Of a DNA stretch of 12,496 nucleotides, positions 1 through 6,787 are shown one piece after another (the first letter of the stretch is position 1; every line of letters begins with the position of its first letter). Location: the NCBI GenBank assembly GCA_016200785.1, contig JACQED010000106.1:1-12496 (forward strand), in the 5' to 3' direction. This DNA is from Chloroflexota bacterium (GTDB lineage: Bacteria > Chloroflexota > Anaerolineae > Anaerolineales > JACQED01). The position numbers and the translations under genes were made by a program. The notes under the pieces are model-generated. The model had not been told where the DNA came from and ran no database searches. It saw nothing but the letters and a program-made list of their open reading frames with translations.

Positions 1-1
1 C

Positions 2-430
2 AGTCGGCCCAAGGACGCGGTGCAGGAAGCGCAACTCGGCGGGCGCTACGTCGGTGTGGAATACGAGGAGTTGATGGGTGACATAGCCCGCGAACTGCGG
101 GCATCGGTCGATCTCGCGCTGGCCGCCGGCGTCGCCCCTGAGCGCATCATCGTCGACCCGGGCATCGGCTTCGGCAAGACCGTCGAGCAGAATCTCGAAC
201 TCATCCGGCGGCTGGACGAACTCACTGCGCTGGGCTATCCCCTGCTCGTCGGCCCGTCGCGCAAATCGTTCGTCGGCTACACTCTCAACCTGCCGCCCGA
301 CCAACGCGTGGAGGGCACGGCGGCGGCGGTGGCGCTGTGCATCGCCCACGGCGCGGACATCGTCCGGGTGCACGATGTCGGGGTGATGAAACGCGTCGCC
401 GCGCTGGCGGATGCCGTGGTGAGGAACTAG
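2..430 (+). CDS. folP: Dihydropteroate synthase, C-terminal part (5' truncated by window edge)
   Basis: FolP condenses 6-hydroxymethyl-dihydropterin diphosphate with p-aminobenzoate to give dihydropteroate in the cytoplasmic folate pathway. The reading frame is open from base 2 and gives 142 residues, roughly the C-terminal half of a normal DHPS of about 280 residues. Visible family motifs are DPGIGFGK (pterin/diphosphate-binding strand), GPSRKSF (the loop with the conserved Lys and Arg) and the terminal RVHDV, whose Arg and His contact the diphosphate. All expected C-terminal motifs are intact, so the gene is truncated only by the window, not broken. A GTG at base 20 is an internal Val, not the start. 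The stop TAG (428-430) overlaps the stop of the convergent aminotransferase. Identity is confident from the motifs. Confidence 0.95.
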   Translation, partial: SRPKDAVQEAQLGGRYVGVEYEELMGDIARELRASVDLALAAGVAPERIIVDPGIGFGKTVEQNLELIRRLDELTALGYPLLVGPSRKSFVGYTLNLPPDQRVEGTAAAVALCIAHGADIVRVHDVGVMKRVAALADAVVRN

Positions 431-1512
431 AGTTCCCTTACAGTCTCCGACAGCCGCCTGATGCCCTCGTCTATTTCGTCTGGCGCGAGCGCGCAATAGG
501 GCAGGCGCAAAAAGCGGTCGCCGCCGCCGTCGGGGAAGAAGGCGAGGCCGTCGGAGAGGTGCAGGTTGCGCGTGGCGGCGGCCGCGCGCACCGCGGTCGT
601 CTGCGCGCCGTCGGGCAGAGTCAGCGAGAGAAAGAAACCGCCGTCGGGGCGAGTGGCCTGCGCGTCCGGCATATAGCTGTCAATAGCGGTGAGGCAGGCG
701 TCGAGGCGCGGCGCGTACAGCCCTTTGAGTTTTTCGATCTGCGGAACGAGGAGGCCGCGCCGGCACCATTCGTAAGCGATGCCGTGCGCCAGAAAGCTCG
801 GAGAGATGTAGGTGTCCTCGGCGGCCTTAGCGATCTTTGTCAGAAGATCGGGGCTGCCCAGCATGTAGCCCACGCGCGGGCCGGGGCCAATCAACTTGCT
901 GAAGGAGCTCATGTGCAGAGTGCGGTGCGGCGCGAGTTTGAACAGCGCCGGCTCCTCCTGGCCGCGATACCGCAGAGCGCGATAGGGCGCGTCTTCGAGC
1001 AGAAGGAAGTCGTACTGATCGGCCAGTTCGATGATGCGCCGCCGTTTCTCGGCGGAGCAAGTCGCGCCGGAGGGATTCTGGAAATCGGGAATGATGTAGA
1101 AAAACTTCGGGGCGCGCTTTTTCAGTTCGGCTTCGAGCGCGGCGATGTCCGGGCCGTCGGCTTCGAGCCGGATTCCGACGATGTTCGCCTTGTGCCGCCG
1201 CAGAAGCGTGAGCGTGCGATCGTAACTCGGCGATTCGACGAAGACCAGGTCGCCGGGCTGGAGCATCACGAGGCACAGGAACTCTACCAGTTGCAATGAG
1301 CCGTTGCCGGTGAGGACTTGATCCACCTGAACGCCCTGCCACTCGGCCAGCCATTGCCGAAACGGCGTAAAGCCCAGCGACGGGCCGTATTGCAGGATGG
1401 CCGCGCCGTGCTGTTTTAGAGCGGACACGGCTGAATCGATCACGTCGTCAATCGGAAACGACTCGGTCGCGGGCACGCCGCGCGTAAAATAGATGGGTTG
1501 CAAATCGGTCAT
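427..1512 (-). CDS. PLP-dependent class I/II aminotransferase (MocR/2-aminoadipate aminotransferase-like)
   Basis: A 361-residue fold-type I aminotransferase that should transfer amino groups between an amino acid and a 2-oxo acid using pyridoxal phosphate. Visible landmarks are LTGNGSLQLV (phosphate-binding loop), FQNPSG (Asn stacking near PLP), LLEDAPYRALRY (Asp to the pyridine nitrogen, Tyr to O3') and SSFSKLIGPGPRVGY, in which Lys206 is the Schiff-base lysine and the Arg binds phosphate. The arrangement matches the LysN/2-aminoadipate aminotransferase and MocR catalytic domain. There is no N-terminal wHTH, so it is an enzyme rather than a MocR regulator. It is slightly short at the N terminus compared with typical LysN proteins of about 400 residues. 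The ATG at 1510-1512 is preceded by GGAAAG at good spacing. The substrate cannot be decided from sequence. The neighbours, folP (convergent) and HicB-DinB (divergent), give no pathway hint. Confidence 0.9.
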   Translation of the reverse strand: MTDLQPIYFTRGVPATESFPIDDVIDSAVSALKQHGAAILQYGPSLGFTPFRQWLAEWQGVQVDQVLTGNGSLQLVEFLCLVMLQPGDLVFVESPSYDRTLTLLRRHKANIVGIRLEADGPDIAALEAELKKRAPKFFYIIPDFQNPSGATCSAEKRRRIIELADQYDFLLLEDAPYRALRYRGQEEPALFKLAPHRTLHMSSFSKLIGPGPRVGYMLGSPDLLTKIAKAAEDTYISPSFLAHGIAYEWCRRGLLVPQIEKLKGLYAPRLDACLTAIDSYMPDAQATRPDGGFFLSLTLPDGAQTTAVRAAAATRNLHLSDGLAFFPDGGGDRFLRLPYCALAPDEIDEGIRRLSETVREL

Positions 1513-1540
1513 GATCTTTCCGTCTGCCTCACTTTGGCGA

Positions 1541-1545
1541 AAGGA
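1541..1545 (+). promoter_or_regulatory. Ribosome binding site deciding the HicB-DinB start
   Basis: AAGGA lies 7 nt before the ATG at 1553. In-frame ATGs at 1493 and 1511 lie inside or at the edge of the divergent aminotransferase gene and lack such a site. Starting at 1553 also places the HicB-like strand at the very N terminus, as usual for this fold. Confidence 0.7.
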
Positions 1546-1552
1546 ATCTCAC

Positions 1553-2245
1553 ATGGCACATCACGTCTGCCTCGAAGAAATGGAAGGCCGCTGGATCGCG
1601 CACGTCCCCGCGCTGGCCGGATGCTTCTTTACCGACGAAACGCGCGACGCTGCGTTGGCCGGACTGCCGGCGGCGATCGACGATTACTTCGCCTGGCGGC
1701 GAGGTCACGGCGACACCGCTCCGCTCCCGCCCGGCCCCACTGCGATCGAGGTGGACGAAATCCACCGCGAATGGATCGCGCCGCCCGACTACGAAGTCAA
1801 CGCCTTTTTCGCCTTCGACGCGCCGCCGTTATCCTCCGACGAGATCGCCGCAATCCTTCGACTCCTCGAGTGGACGCGCGCCGACCTGCTCGCGGCTGTC
1901 GCCGGTCTCACGGAGGCCGATCTCTCCAGGGAGTTCAGCGGCGAGAAGTGGCCGTTGAACGGCATCCTTCAGCACGTAGGCAGTGCTGAGCGGTGGTATC
2001 TCGAGGGCATCGGCGCCGCCTTCCCGCGCGAGGCACTGCCCGAGGAACCGTTCGCCCGCCTCGAAAAATCGCGCGCGCATTTGAACGCGGAACTGCCGAA
2101 ACTCGCCGGCGTGACCCGGATTGTCGCAAAGCAAGGGGAATTGTGGTCGCCGCGCAAAGCAATCCGCCGCGCCATCTGGCACGAGAGAGATCACACCGCG
2201 CACATTCTCAAGGTAAGACGGCGAATGGGATCGGCCGGCGGATAG
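1553..2245 (+). CDS. HicB-like domain fused to DinB-like metal-binding bundle
   Basis: A 230-residue cytoplasmic protein with two modules. Residues 1-55 resemble the HicB/UPF0150 fold: a strand reading WIAHVPALAGCFF, a turn, then a helix with ALAGLPAAIDDY. This is the pattern of HicB antitoxin N-terminal domains (x-P-x-LpGC...T..eAl..l..aI). Residues about 95-228 resemble the DinB/YfiT four-helix bundle, with the presumed metal ligands His141 (in LQHVGSAERWYL), His210 and His214 (in WHERDHTAH), the usual H...HxxxH spacing. No HicA toxin gene is adjacent and there is no DNA-binding C-terminal domain, so this is probably not a toxin-antitoxin pair. DinB-superfamily proteins include thiol-dependent metalloenzymes, and the catalytic role here is unknown. 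The start is 41 bp from the divergent aminotransferase start. The domain calls are reasonably sure and the function is not. Confidence 0.75.
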   Translation: MAHHVCLEEMEGRWIAHVPALAGCFFTDETRDAALAGLPAAIDDYFAWRRGHGDTAPLPPGPTAIEVDEIHREWIAPPDYEVNAFFAFDAPPLSSDEIAAILRLLEWTRADLLAAVAGLTEADLSREFSGEKWPLNGILQHVGSAERWYLEGIGAAFPREALPEEPFARLEKSRAHLNAELPKLAGVTRIVAKQGELWSPRKAIRRAIWHERDHTAHILKVRRRMGSAGG

Positions 2246-2247
2246 GT

Positions 2248-2292
2248 AGCGGATGGATTCGGGCCTGATCGCTAATCCGGTATTCATCCGCT
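2248..2292. repeat. Inverted repeat between convergent genes (possible bidirectional terminator)
   Basis: AGCGGATGGAT (2248-2258) pairs with ATTCATCCGCT (2282-2292) in an 11-bp stem containing one G-U pair and a loop of about 23 nt. It fills the gap between the HicB-DinB stop (2245) and the response-regulator stop (2284-2286), and overlaps the latter. There is no clear poly-T tract on either strand, so Rho-independent termination is uncertain. The GCGGATG/CATCCGC core also occurs in the palindrome near 6712, suggesting a dispersed repeat family. Confidence 0.5.
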
Positions 2293-2856
2293 TACAGATT
2301 CTTTGAGTATCGTCTCCGCTGCCTCTCTCATGCTGAGGCGCGCCGATCTCGCGCGGCGCTGCACGGCCCGGTAAGCCTCCTCCTCGCTCATCCCGCTCTC
2401 GATTAACACTCCCTTGGCGCGATCGACGACTTTGCGCGTGTCAAGGTCCTGGCGCAATTCGGCCACCTCACGCGCCGCCGCCTGACTCTCCTCGAAGCGA
2501 GCCATCGCCACTTCGATGGCGGCCGCCAACTCCTTTTCGTTCACCGGCTTCACCAGATAACCCTGTATCGGCAGTTGCGCCGCGCGCTCGATCAAATCCT
2601 GCTGGCTGTAGGCTGTCAGGATCAAGATGGGCATCGGATGTTTGCGGCCGATCGCGCGCGCCGCCTCCAGCCCATCGGTGAGCGGCATGTTGATGTCGAG
2701 CAGGGCAAGGTCGGGGTCGGCCGTGCGCGTCAACTGCAAGGCCTCGCGCCCGTTGGCGGCGAGCATGACCTCGTGACCCAGTTCCGCGAGCATCGTCCGC
2801 AGGCCCAGGCGAATGATCGACTCGTCGTCGGCGACCAGGATCTTCAGGCGTCGCAT
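2284..2856 (-). CDS. Response regulator with ANTAR RNA-binding output domain
   Basis: A 190-residue two-component regulator from the ATG at 2856. Residues 4-120 form a receiver domain with the acidic pair Asp10/Asp11, phospho-acceptor Asp54 (in LLDINMP), Thr81 and Lys103 (in YLVKPV). A short helical linker (about 118-140, likely coiled coil) leads to an ANTAR domain at about 129-185, recognisable from VVDRAKGVLIESGMSEEEAY and a final SMREAAETIL helix. ANTAR domains (AmiR, NasR, Rv1626 type) bind paired stem-loops in nascent RNA and cause antitermination. Upstream in-frame GTG 2883 would add nine residues but lies inside the putative promoter. No histidine kinase is present, so its partner lies elsewhere. 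It sits downstream of the metB-like gene on the same strand but appears to have its own promoter. Confidence 0.92.
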   Translation of the reverse strand: MRRLKILVADDESIIRLGLRTMLAELGHEVMLAANGREALQLTRTADPDLALLDINMPLTDGLEAARAIGRKHPMPILILTAYSQQDLIERAAQLPIQGYLVKPVNEKELAAAIEVAMARFEESQAAAREVAELRQDLDTRKVVDRAKGVLIESGMSEEEAYRAVQRRARSARLSMREAAETILKESVSG

Positions 2857-2862
2857 TCGCCA

Positions 2863-2891
2863 ATTGTCCGCGTTTGTCGTCACTTTGTCAA
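2863..2891 (-). promoter_or_regulatory. Candidate sigma70-type promoter of the ANTAR regulator, leaderless geometry
   Basis: On the minus strand, a perfect TTGACA (2891-2886) is followed after 17 bp by GACAAT (2868-2863; four of six match TATAAT, including A2 and T6). Only 6 nt separate the -10 from the ATG at 2856, so transcription should begin at or next to the start codon. No Shine-Dalgarno sequence precedes that ATG. The promoter lies in the 93-bp gap after the metB-like stop. Confidence 0.5.
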
Positions 2892-2949
2892 CGGCTCAAT
2901 CAACTCTCCACATCCCCGTCAAGAACTTCACTTCTACCTGCTTACGTGT

Positions 2950-4095
2950 CTACCCTATCGCGCGCCTCAAATCGTCAATCAAATCGTCTTTGTGCTCTAA
3001 CCCCACGGATAATCGGATCAACGCCGGCTCCACGGCGAGCGCCGATCCGGCGACCGAGGCGTGCGTCATCGCCGCCGGGAGTTCGATGAGCGACTCGATC
3101 CCGCCAAGCGACTCGGCCAGTTGGAATATCTTCGTGCTCTCGACTACTCTGCGCGCCGCCGCCTCGTCGCCCTTGACGACGAACGAGATCATCCCGCCAT
3201 AGTTTCGCATCTGCCGAGTCGCCAACGCGTGCTGAGGATGATCGGGCAAACCGGGATACATCACGCGCTCGACGTTTGGATGGTCGGCGAGGAATTGCGC
3301 GACGATCATCGCGTTCTCCCCGTGGCGATCCATTCGCAGTGGCAGAGTCTTGATCCCGCGCAGAACCAGCCAGCAATCCATCGGCCCCGGCACCGCGCCG
3401 ATCGCGTTCTGCAAGAAATGCAGGCGCTCCGATATCGCCTCATCGTTCACGACGACGGCGCCGCCGACCACGTCCGAGTGTCCGCCGAGATACTTCGTCG
3501 TCGAGTGCGCGACAATATCCGCGCCGAGGGCGAGGGGTTGTTGAAGATAAGGCGTGGCAAATGTGTTGTCCACTCCCAGCCAGGGCCGCGACGCGTGGGC
3601 GCGCGCCATGTCGGCCAACGCGCGCAAATCGCAGAGATTGAGGTACGGGTTGGTCGGCGTCTCCACCCAGATGAGCCGAGTGTTCGGCCTGAGCGCGGAA
3701 TGCACAGCGTCGAGGTCGGCGGTATCGGCATAGTTGAACTCGATCCCGTAGCCTTTGAGAACCTTGTCGAACAACCGGAACGTGCCGCCATAAACATCGT
3801 CGCCGGCGACGACGTGCTCGCCCGAGGCGACGAGCCGCAGGACGGTGTCGATCGCGGCCATGCCGCTGGAAAACGCCAGCCCGAACCGCCCGCCCTCCAG
3901 CGCGGCCAGGCAATCTTCAAGGGCGCGGCGCGTCGGGTTGCCGGTGCGCGAATACTCGTAGCCCTTGTGCTGGCCGACGGCTACCTGCACATATGTGGAG
4001 GTTTGATAGATAGGCGTCATCACCGCGCCGGTCGCCGAATCGGGCGGCTGGCCAGCATGAATAGCGAGCGTTTCGAAGCGAGGTGGATTTGGCAT
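2950..4095 (-). CDS. Cystathionine gamma-synthase/lyase-type trans-sulfuration enzyme
   Basis: A 381-residue PLP enzyme of the Cys/Met metabolism family. Landmarks in order are TPIYQTSTY, YEYSRTGNPTR (Tyr and Arg that bind PLP phosphate of the neighbouring subunit), AFSSGMAA (phosphate loop), VETPTNP, DNTFATPYLQQP (Asp to PLP nitrogen), HSTTKYLGGHSD (Schiff-base Lys201) and the C-terminal LSVGLEHKDDLIDDL. The length fits the usual 380 residues. Synthase (MetB), gamma-lyase and methionine gamma-lyase members share all these motifs. A role in making or breaking cystathionine is likely, but the exact reaction is not decided here. The start at 4095 is chosen over ATG 4113 because GGAGG lies just before it. 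No Met or Cys biosynthetic neighbours are visible. Its promoter should lie in the AT-rich gap shared with the divergent gene at 4207. Confidence 0.88.
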   Translation of the reverse strand: MPNPPRFETLAIHAGQPPDSATGAVMTPIYQTSTYVQVAVGQHKGYEYSRTGNPTRRALEDCLAALEGGRFGLAFSSGMAAIDTVLRLVASGEHVVAGDDVYGGTFRLFDKVLKGYGIEFNYADTADLDAVHSALRPNTRLIWVETPTNPYLNLCDLRALADMARAHASRPWLGVDNTFATPYLQQPLALGADIVAHSTTKYLGGHSDVVGGAVVVNDEAISERLHFLQNAIGAVPGPMDCWLVLRGIKTLPLRMDRHGENAMIVAQFLADHPNVERVMYPGLPDHPQHALATRQMRNYGGMISFVVKGDEAAARRVVESTKIFQLAESLGGIESLIELPAAMTHASVAGSALAVEPALIRLSVGLEHKDDLIDDLRRAIG

Positions 4096-4099
4096 AGGG

Positions 4100-4104
4100 C
4101 CTCC
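4100..4104 (-). promoter_or_regulatory. Ribosome binding site deciding the metB-like start
   Basis: The minus strand reads GGAGG followed by four bases and the ATG at 4095. The alternative ATG at 4113 has no comparable site and would add six residues with no family counterpart. Confidence 0.75.
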
Positions 4105-4169
4105 GCGATGCATCGCAGACGGGCAGTGCTTTCCAACGGAATACTAACCGACGGCACCCAAATACTCTA

Positions 4170-4199
4170 TTGCAATTATAGCCGAAAGCATACTATAAT
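4170..4199 (+). promoter_or_regulatory. Promoter of the small beta protein-cyclase unit, leaderless geometry
   Basis: TTGCAA (4170-4175, four of six to consensus) lies 18 bp before a perfect TATAAT (4194-4199). Seven bases separate the -10 from GTG 4207, so the transcript should start at the initiation codon. The surrounding 60 bp are conspicuously AT-rich against the GC-rich genome. A second perfect TATAAT is present on the minus strand at 4180-4175, facing the metB-like gene, but without a matching -35. Confidence 0.65.
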
Positions 4200-4206
4200 C
4201 CGAGTC

Positions 4207-4572
4207 GTGTCCGAATTCTTGGAATTTGCCGACCCTCAAGATGTGCCCGTTCCGAAGGAGGAAGTCCGCATCCGCAGATTGGCGGCTCGTCCTTACCCCG
4301 ACGGACGCCGCGTGCGGCTCGACATCGCCGTCACGCCGTTTCAGGAACGACCCAATCTCGAATTCGAAGCGCTCGATCCCGTGGGCGATTCGGTCGGGAC
4401 GATGAGCGTGATCGAGACGATGGATCACGAGTTCGAGCTTACACTGCACTTGCGCGGGCCGGAGCCGAGAGGACTGCACACCCTCCGTGCCACTTTGTCT
4501 TACCCCGAAGGGCCTGCACCGGTAACCGCTGAAACCACGTTTCATATTAAGCCGCCCCCGGAGGTCAAATGA
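4207..4572 (+). CDS. Small hypothetical protein, predicted beta-rich, coupled to adenylate cyclase
   Basis: A 121-residue protein I do not recognise. It has no signal peptide or membrane segment. Alternating hydrophobic/charged stretches such as RRVRLDIAVTPF, HEFELTLHLRG and HTLRATLSY, separated by Pro/Gly/Asp turns, suggest an all-beta (Ig-like or C2-like) sandwich. The GTG start is chosen because the promoter at 4170-4199 places transcription there. An ATG at 4108 in the same frame lies upstream of the -10 box and inside the metB-like 5' end. The last codons overlap the cyclase start (ATGA), and the GGAGGT serving the cyclase lies inside this gene, so the two proteins are probably made together. 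A role in regulating or scaffolding the cyclase is possible but is only an inference from context. Confidence 0.7.
   Translation: MSEFLEFADPQDVPVPKEEVRIRRLAARPYPDGRRVRLDIAVTPFQERPNLEFEALDPVGDSVGTMSVIETMDHEFELTLHLRGPEPRGLHTLRATLSYPEGPAPVTAETTFHIKPPPEVK
4560..4565 (+). promoter_or_regulatory. Strong ribosome binding site of the cyclase within the upstream gene
   Basis: GGAGGT lies 3 nt before ATG 4569, inside the final codons of the upstream gene. Together with the ATGA stop-start overlap it indicates translational coupling. Confidence 0.8.
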
Positions 4573-6713
4573 CCGGCGATAGCAAATCCCGATCGCTCCC
4601 GCGCGTGCTGTCCGCGATACTCTCCATTCCTCTGCGATTCAAAATAACGATTCCGTACCTGATCGTGGCTATCCTGCTTGCAGGCCTGGCAACGTGGCTG
4701 GTCGGCAACTCATTCGCGAAGACAATTCAAGGCCGCTTCAACGATCAACTGGTGGACGGTTTTGCCGCCGCCAGCGAAGCGATGTTTCAGGCCGAAGGCG
4801 ATCAGTTGACCGACGAGCGCGCGATCGCTCGCACCGACGGCGTGGCCGAGGCAGTTCTCCTTCGTGACACAAAGGCGCTCGACACGCTCATTCGTCCCAT
4901 CGCCGCCAACTCGCGTATCGCTTTCGTACACGTTCTCGATGCCGCCGGCCAGCCGGTGTATAGTCTGCGCGCCACGACTGACGGGTTCGCCTCCGGCGAG
5001 GTGACCCAATTCACCAACTGGGAATCGGTGAAGCGCGTGCTGGCGGGCGAGAGCGACAATCTGGGCGATAAGTTCGCGGGCGTGATAGATGCGCCGTGGG
5101 GCGCGGTCCTATACACCGCCGGCCCGATCAAGAAAGGCGATCAACTCGTCGGCGTGGCGCTCGTCGGCCGACCGGCGAACGAGCTGGCCGCGCAACTGAC
5201 CGGCAGTTCGCTCGCCAACGTGACCATCTTCCGGCCCGACGGTCAGGTCGCCGCGACGACGTTCGGCCAAAGCCTTCCCGTGCCGGGCCTCGCCCCCCAA
5301 GCGGTGGCGGCCGTCACGGCGGGCGGCAAGAGCCGGTTGCAGAATCAATTGCTTCGCCTCGGATCCCACGAGTACAACGAAGCGCTGGGGCCGCTGATCC
5401 TGCGCGGCCGGCCGTCGGGCTGGATCATCGGCCTGGCTCTGCCTCGTTCGCTCGTGACCGAGATCCAGGGCCTGGGCCCGGTCGAAGTCGCGGGCTGGTT
5501 CACCGTGGCCGTGCTCGCCGTCATCGGTCTGGGCGTAATCGTCGCGCAAATCGTCGCCATCCCAGTGTTCGAATTGGTGAGCGCGTCGTCGCAGGTGGCG
5601 CAGGGGCACCTCGACGTCAAAGTGAGGGAGCGCGCCCGCGACGAGCTGGGCCTGCTCGCCACGCGCTTCAACCGCATGGTGGTGGACCTGCGCCAACGCG
5701 AGTTCATGCGCGATCTGTTTGGCCGCATTGTCTCCGAAGAGGTGCGTGAGGCGCTGCTGACGGGCGACGTCGGCCTCGGCGGCGAATCGAAAATCGTCAC
5801 CGTCTTATTCACCGACATCCGCGATTTTACCACCTTGTCGGAGCACTTCACCCCGCAAGAGGTCGTCAATTTCCTCAATCAGTATTTCGGAGTCATCACC
5901 CAGCCGATTCGCGAGGTCGGCGGGCTGGTCAACAAATTCGGCGGCGACAGCACCCTGGCGATCTTCGGCGCGCCGGTGAGCGCGCCGCCGGCTGAGTCGG
6001 CCTGGCAGGCCGTTCGCGCCGCGCTCATGATCCGCGCCCGGCTGGCCGAGTACAACGCGCGGCGCGTCGATCTCGGGCGGCAGTTGGTGCGCATGGGCAT
6101 CGGCATCAACACGGGCGAGGTGATCACCGGCAACGTCGGGTCGGAGGAACGCTTCGAGTACACGGTCATCGGCGACACGGTGAACATTGCCTCGCGGGTG
6201 GAAGGCACCACGAAGGAATATGTCGAAAGCCAGATTATGATCACCGAGGCGACGCTGAATGCGCTGGGCAAAGACGTCCGCCTCAGGCTGGTCGATCACG
6301 GGCAGGTGGCGTTGAAAGGCAAAAAGACTCTGGTGCGCATCTACGGCGTCTTCGGCATCTTTCCGGACGAGGCCGAGGAAGAAGATTGGCTCAAACTCGA
6401 TCCTGCCTCGCGGCGCAATGTGCTGGAAGCACTGCTGATCTATTGCAAGGGCTACAGCGTGTCCACCGCCGCGCTCACCAAGAACATGACGGCGAGCGGC
6501 GTGCAACACTGGATCGATCTCGCGGCGGAGCACATCGACTCCGCCTCCGCGACGCTGCGCCGCGAGTACGGATTGACCGATGCCGAATTGGATCGCCTGC
6601 GCCCGTTCGCGAGCAGGCGTAGTCAACCGGTTTCACAGCCCGTGTCCTATATCGAGTCGAAGGTATCTGTCGCCGTGGCCGGCGATACGCCAAGCCCGGC
6701 CATTCGCGGATGA
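4569..6713 (+). CDS. Membrane-bound class III adenylate cyclase with extracytoplasmic sensor and HAMP
   Basis: A 714-residue enzyme predicted to convert ATP to cAMP in response to an extracytoplasmic signal. TM1 is at about 26-47. An extracytoplasmic sensor domain (about 48-304, Cache-like, with a strand reading VHVLDAAGQPVYSLR) is followed by TM2 (about 307-332), HAMP (about 326-380, with DELGLLATRFNRM) and the catalytic domain (about 405-580). All key catalytic residues are present: metal-binding Asp416 (FTDIRDF) and Asp460 (KFGGDSTLAIF), adenine-selecting Lys456 and Thr532 (YTVIGDTVNIASR), and transition-state Asn539 and Arg543. Lys with Thr at the specificity positions is the class IIIb pattern, so ATP is the expected substrate. 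A helical tail of about 100 residues (615-680 structured) ends in a low-complexity segment. The gene overlaps the upstream one by ATGA, and its stop lies at the edge of a palindromic repeat. Confidence 0.93.
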   Translation: MTGDSKSRSLPRVLSAILSIPLRFKITIPYLIVAILLAGLATWLVGNSFAKTIQGRFNDQLVDGFAAASEAMFQAEGDQLTDERAIARTDGVAEAVLLRDTKALDTLIRPIAANSRIAFVHVLDAAGQPVYSLRATTDGFASGEVTQFTNWESVKRVLAGESDNLGDKFAGVIDAPWGAVLYTAGPIKKGDQLVGVALVGRPANELAAQLTGSSLANVTIFRPDGQVAATTFGQSLPVPGLAPQAVAAVTAGGKSRLQNQLLRLGSHEYNEALGPLILRGRPSGWIIGLALPRSLVTEIQGLGPVEVAGWFTVAVLAVIGLGVIVAQIVAIPVFELVSASSQVAQGHLDVKVRERARDELGLLATRFNRMVVDLRQREFMRDLFGRIVSEEVREALLTGDVGLGGESKIVTVLFTDIRDFTTLSEHFTPQEVVNFLNQYFGVITQPIREVGGLVNKFGGDSTLAIFGAPVSAPPAESAWQAVRAALMIRARLAEYNARRVDLGRQLVRMGIGINTGEVITGNVGSEERFEYTVIGDTVNIASRVEGTTKEYVESQIMITEATLNALGKDVRLRLVDHGQVALKGKKTLVRIYGVFGIFPDEAEEEDWLKLDPASRRNVLEALLIYCKGYSVSTAALTKNMTASGVQHWIDLAAEHIDSASATLRREYGLTDAELDRLRPFASRRSQPVSQPVSYIESKVSVAVAGDTPSPAIRG

Positions 6714-6747
6714 ACACGGATGAGCCGAATCCGTGAAATCCGTGTTC
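6712..6747. repeat. Palindromic repeat after the cyclase gene
   Basis: GAACACGGAT (6712-6721) is the exact reverse complement of ATCCGTGTTC (6738-6747), with a 16-nt loop. Short direct copies of AATCCGTG or TTCCGTG run from 6728 to about 6755. The arms overlap the cyclase TGA (6711-6713). Sequences built from CACGGATGAA/ATCCGTGTT are common dispersed intergenic repeats in many environmental bacteria (general knowledge). No poly-T follows, so intrinsic termination is not evident. Confidence 0.65.
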
Positions 6748-6787
6748 TTCCGTGTCCCATCCTTCGGTTGCCGCTGGAAGCCGCGTT

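Noticed and set aside
1485..1490. TAAAAT as a -10 box for the HicB-DinB gene
   Set aside because: Five of six match, but there is no TTG-type -35 at 16-18 bp spacing, and it lies inside the aminotransferase coding region. It is left as unproven.
1553..1720. Antitoxin of a HicAB toxin-antitoxin system
   Set aside because: No HicA-like small gene is adjacent on either side, and the HicB-like part is fused to a DinB-type domain instead of a DNA-binding domain.
3061..4206. A long plus-strand open frame running antisense through the metB-like gene and continuing into the small beta protein
   Set aside because: The sequence before 4207 is Arg/Gly/His-rich with no recognisable domain and is the antisense shadow of a gene with intact PLP-enzyme motifs. 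The promoter at 4170-4199 starts the real gene at 4207.
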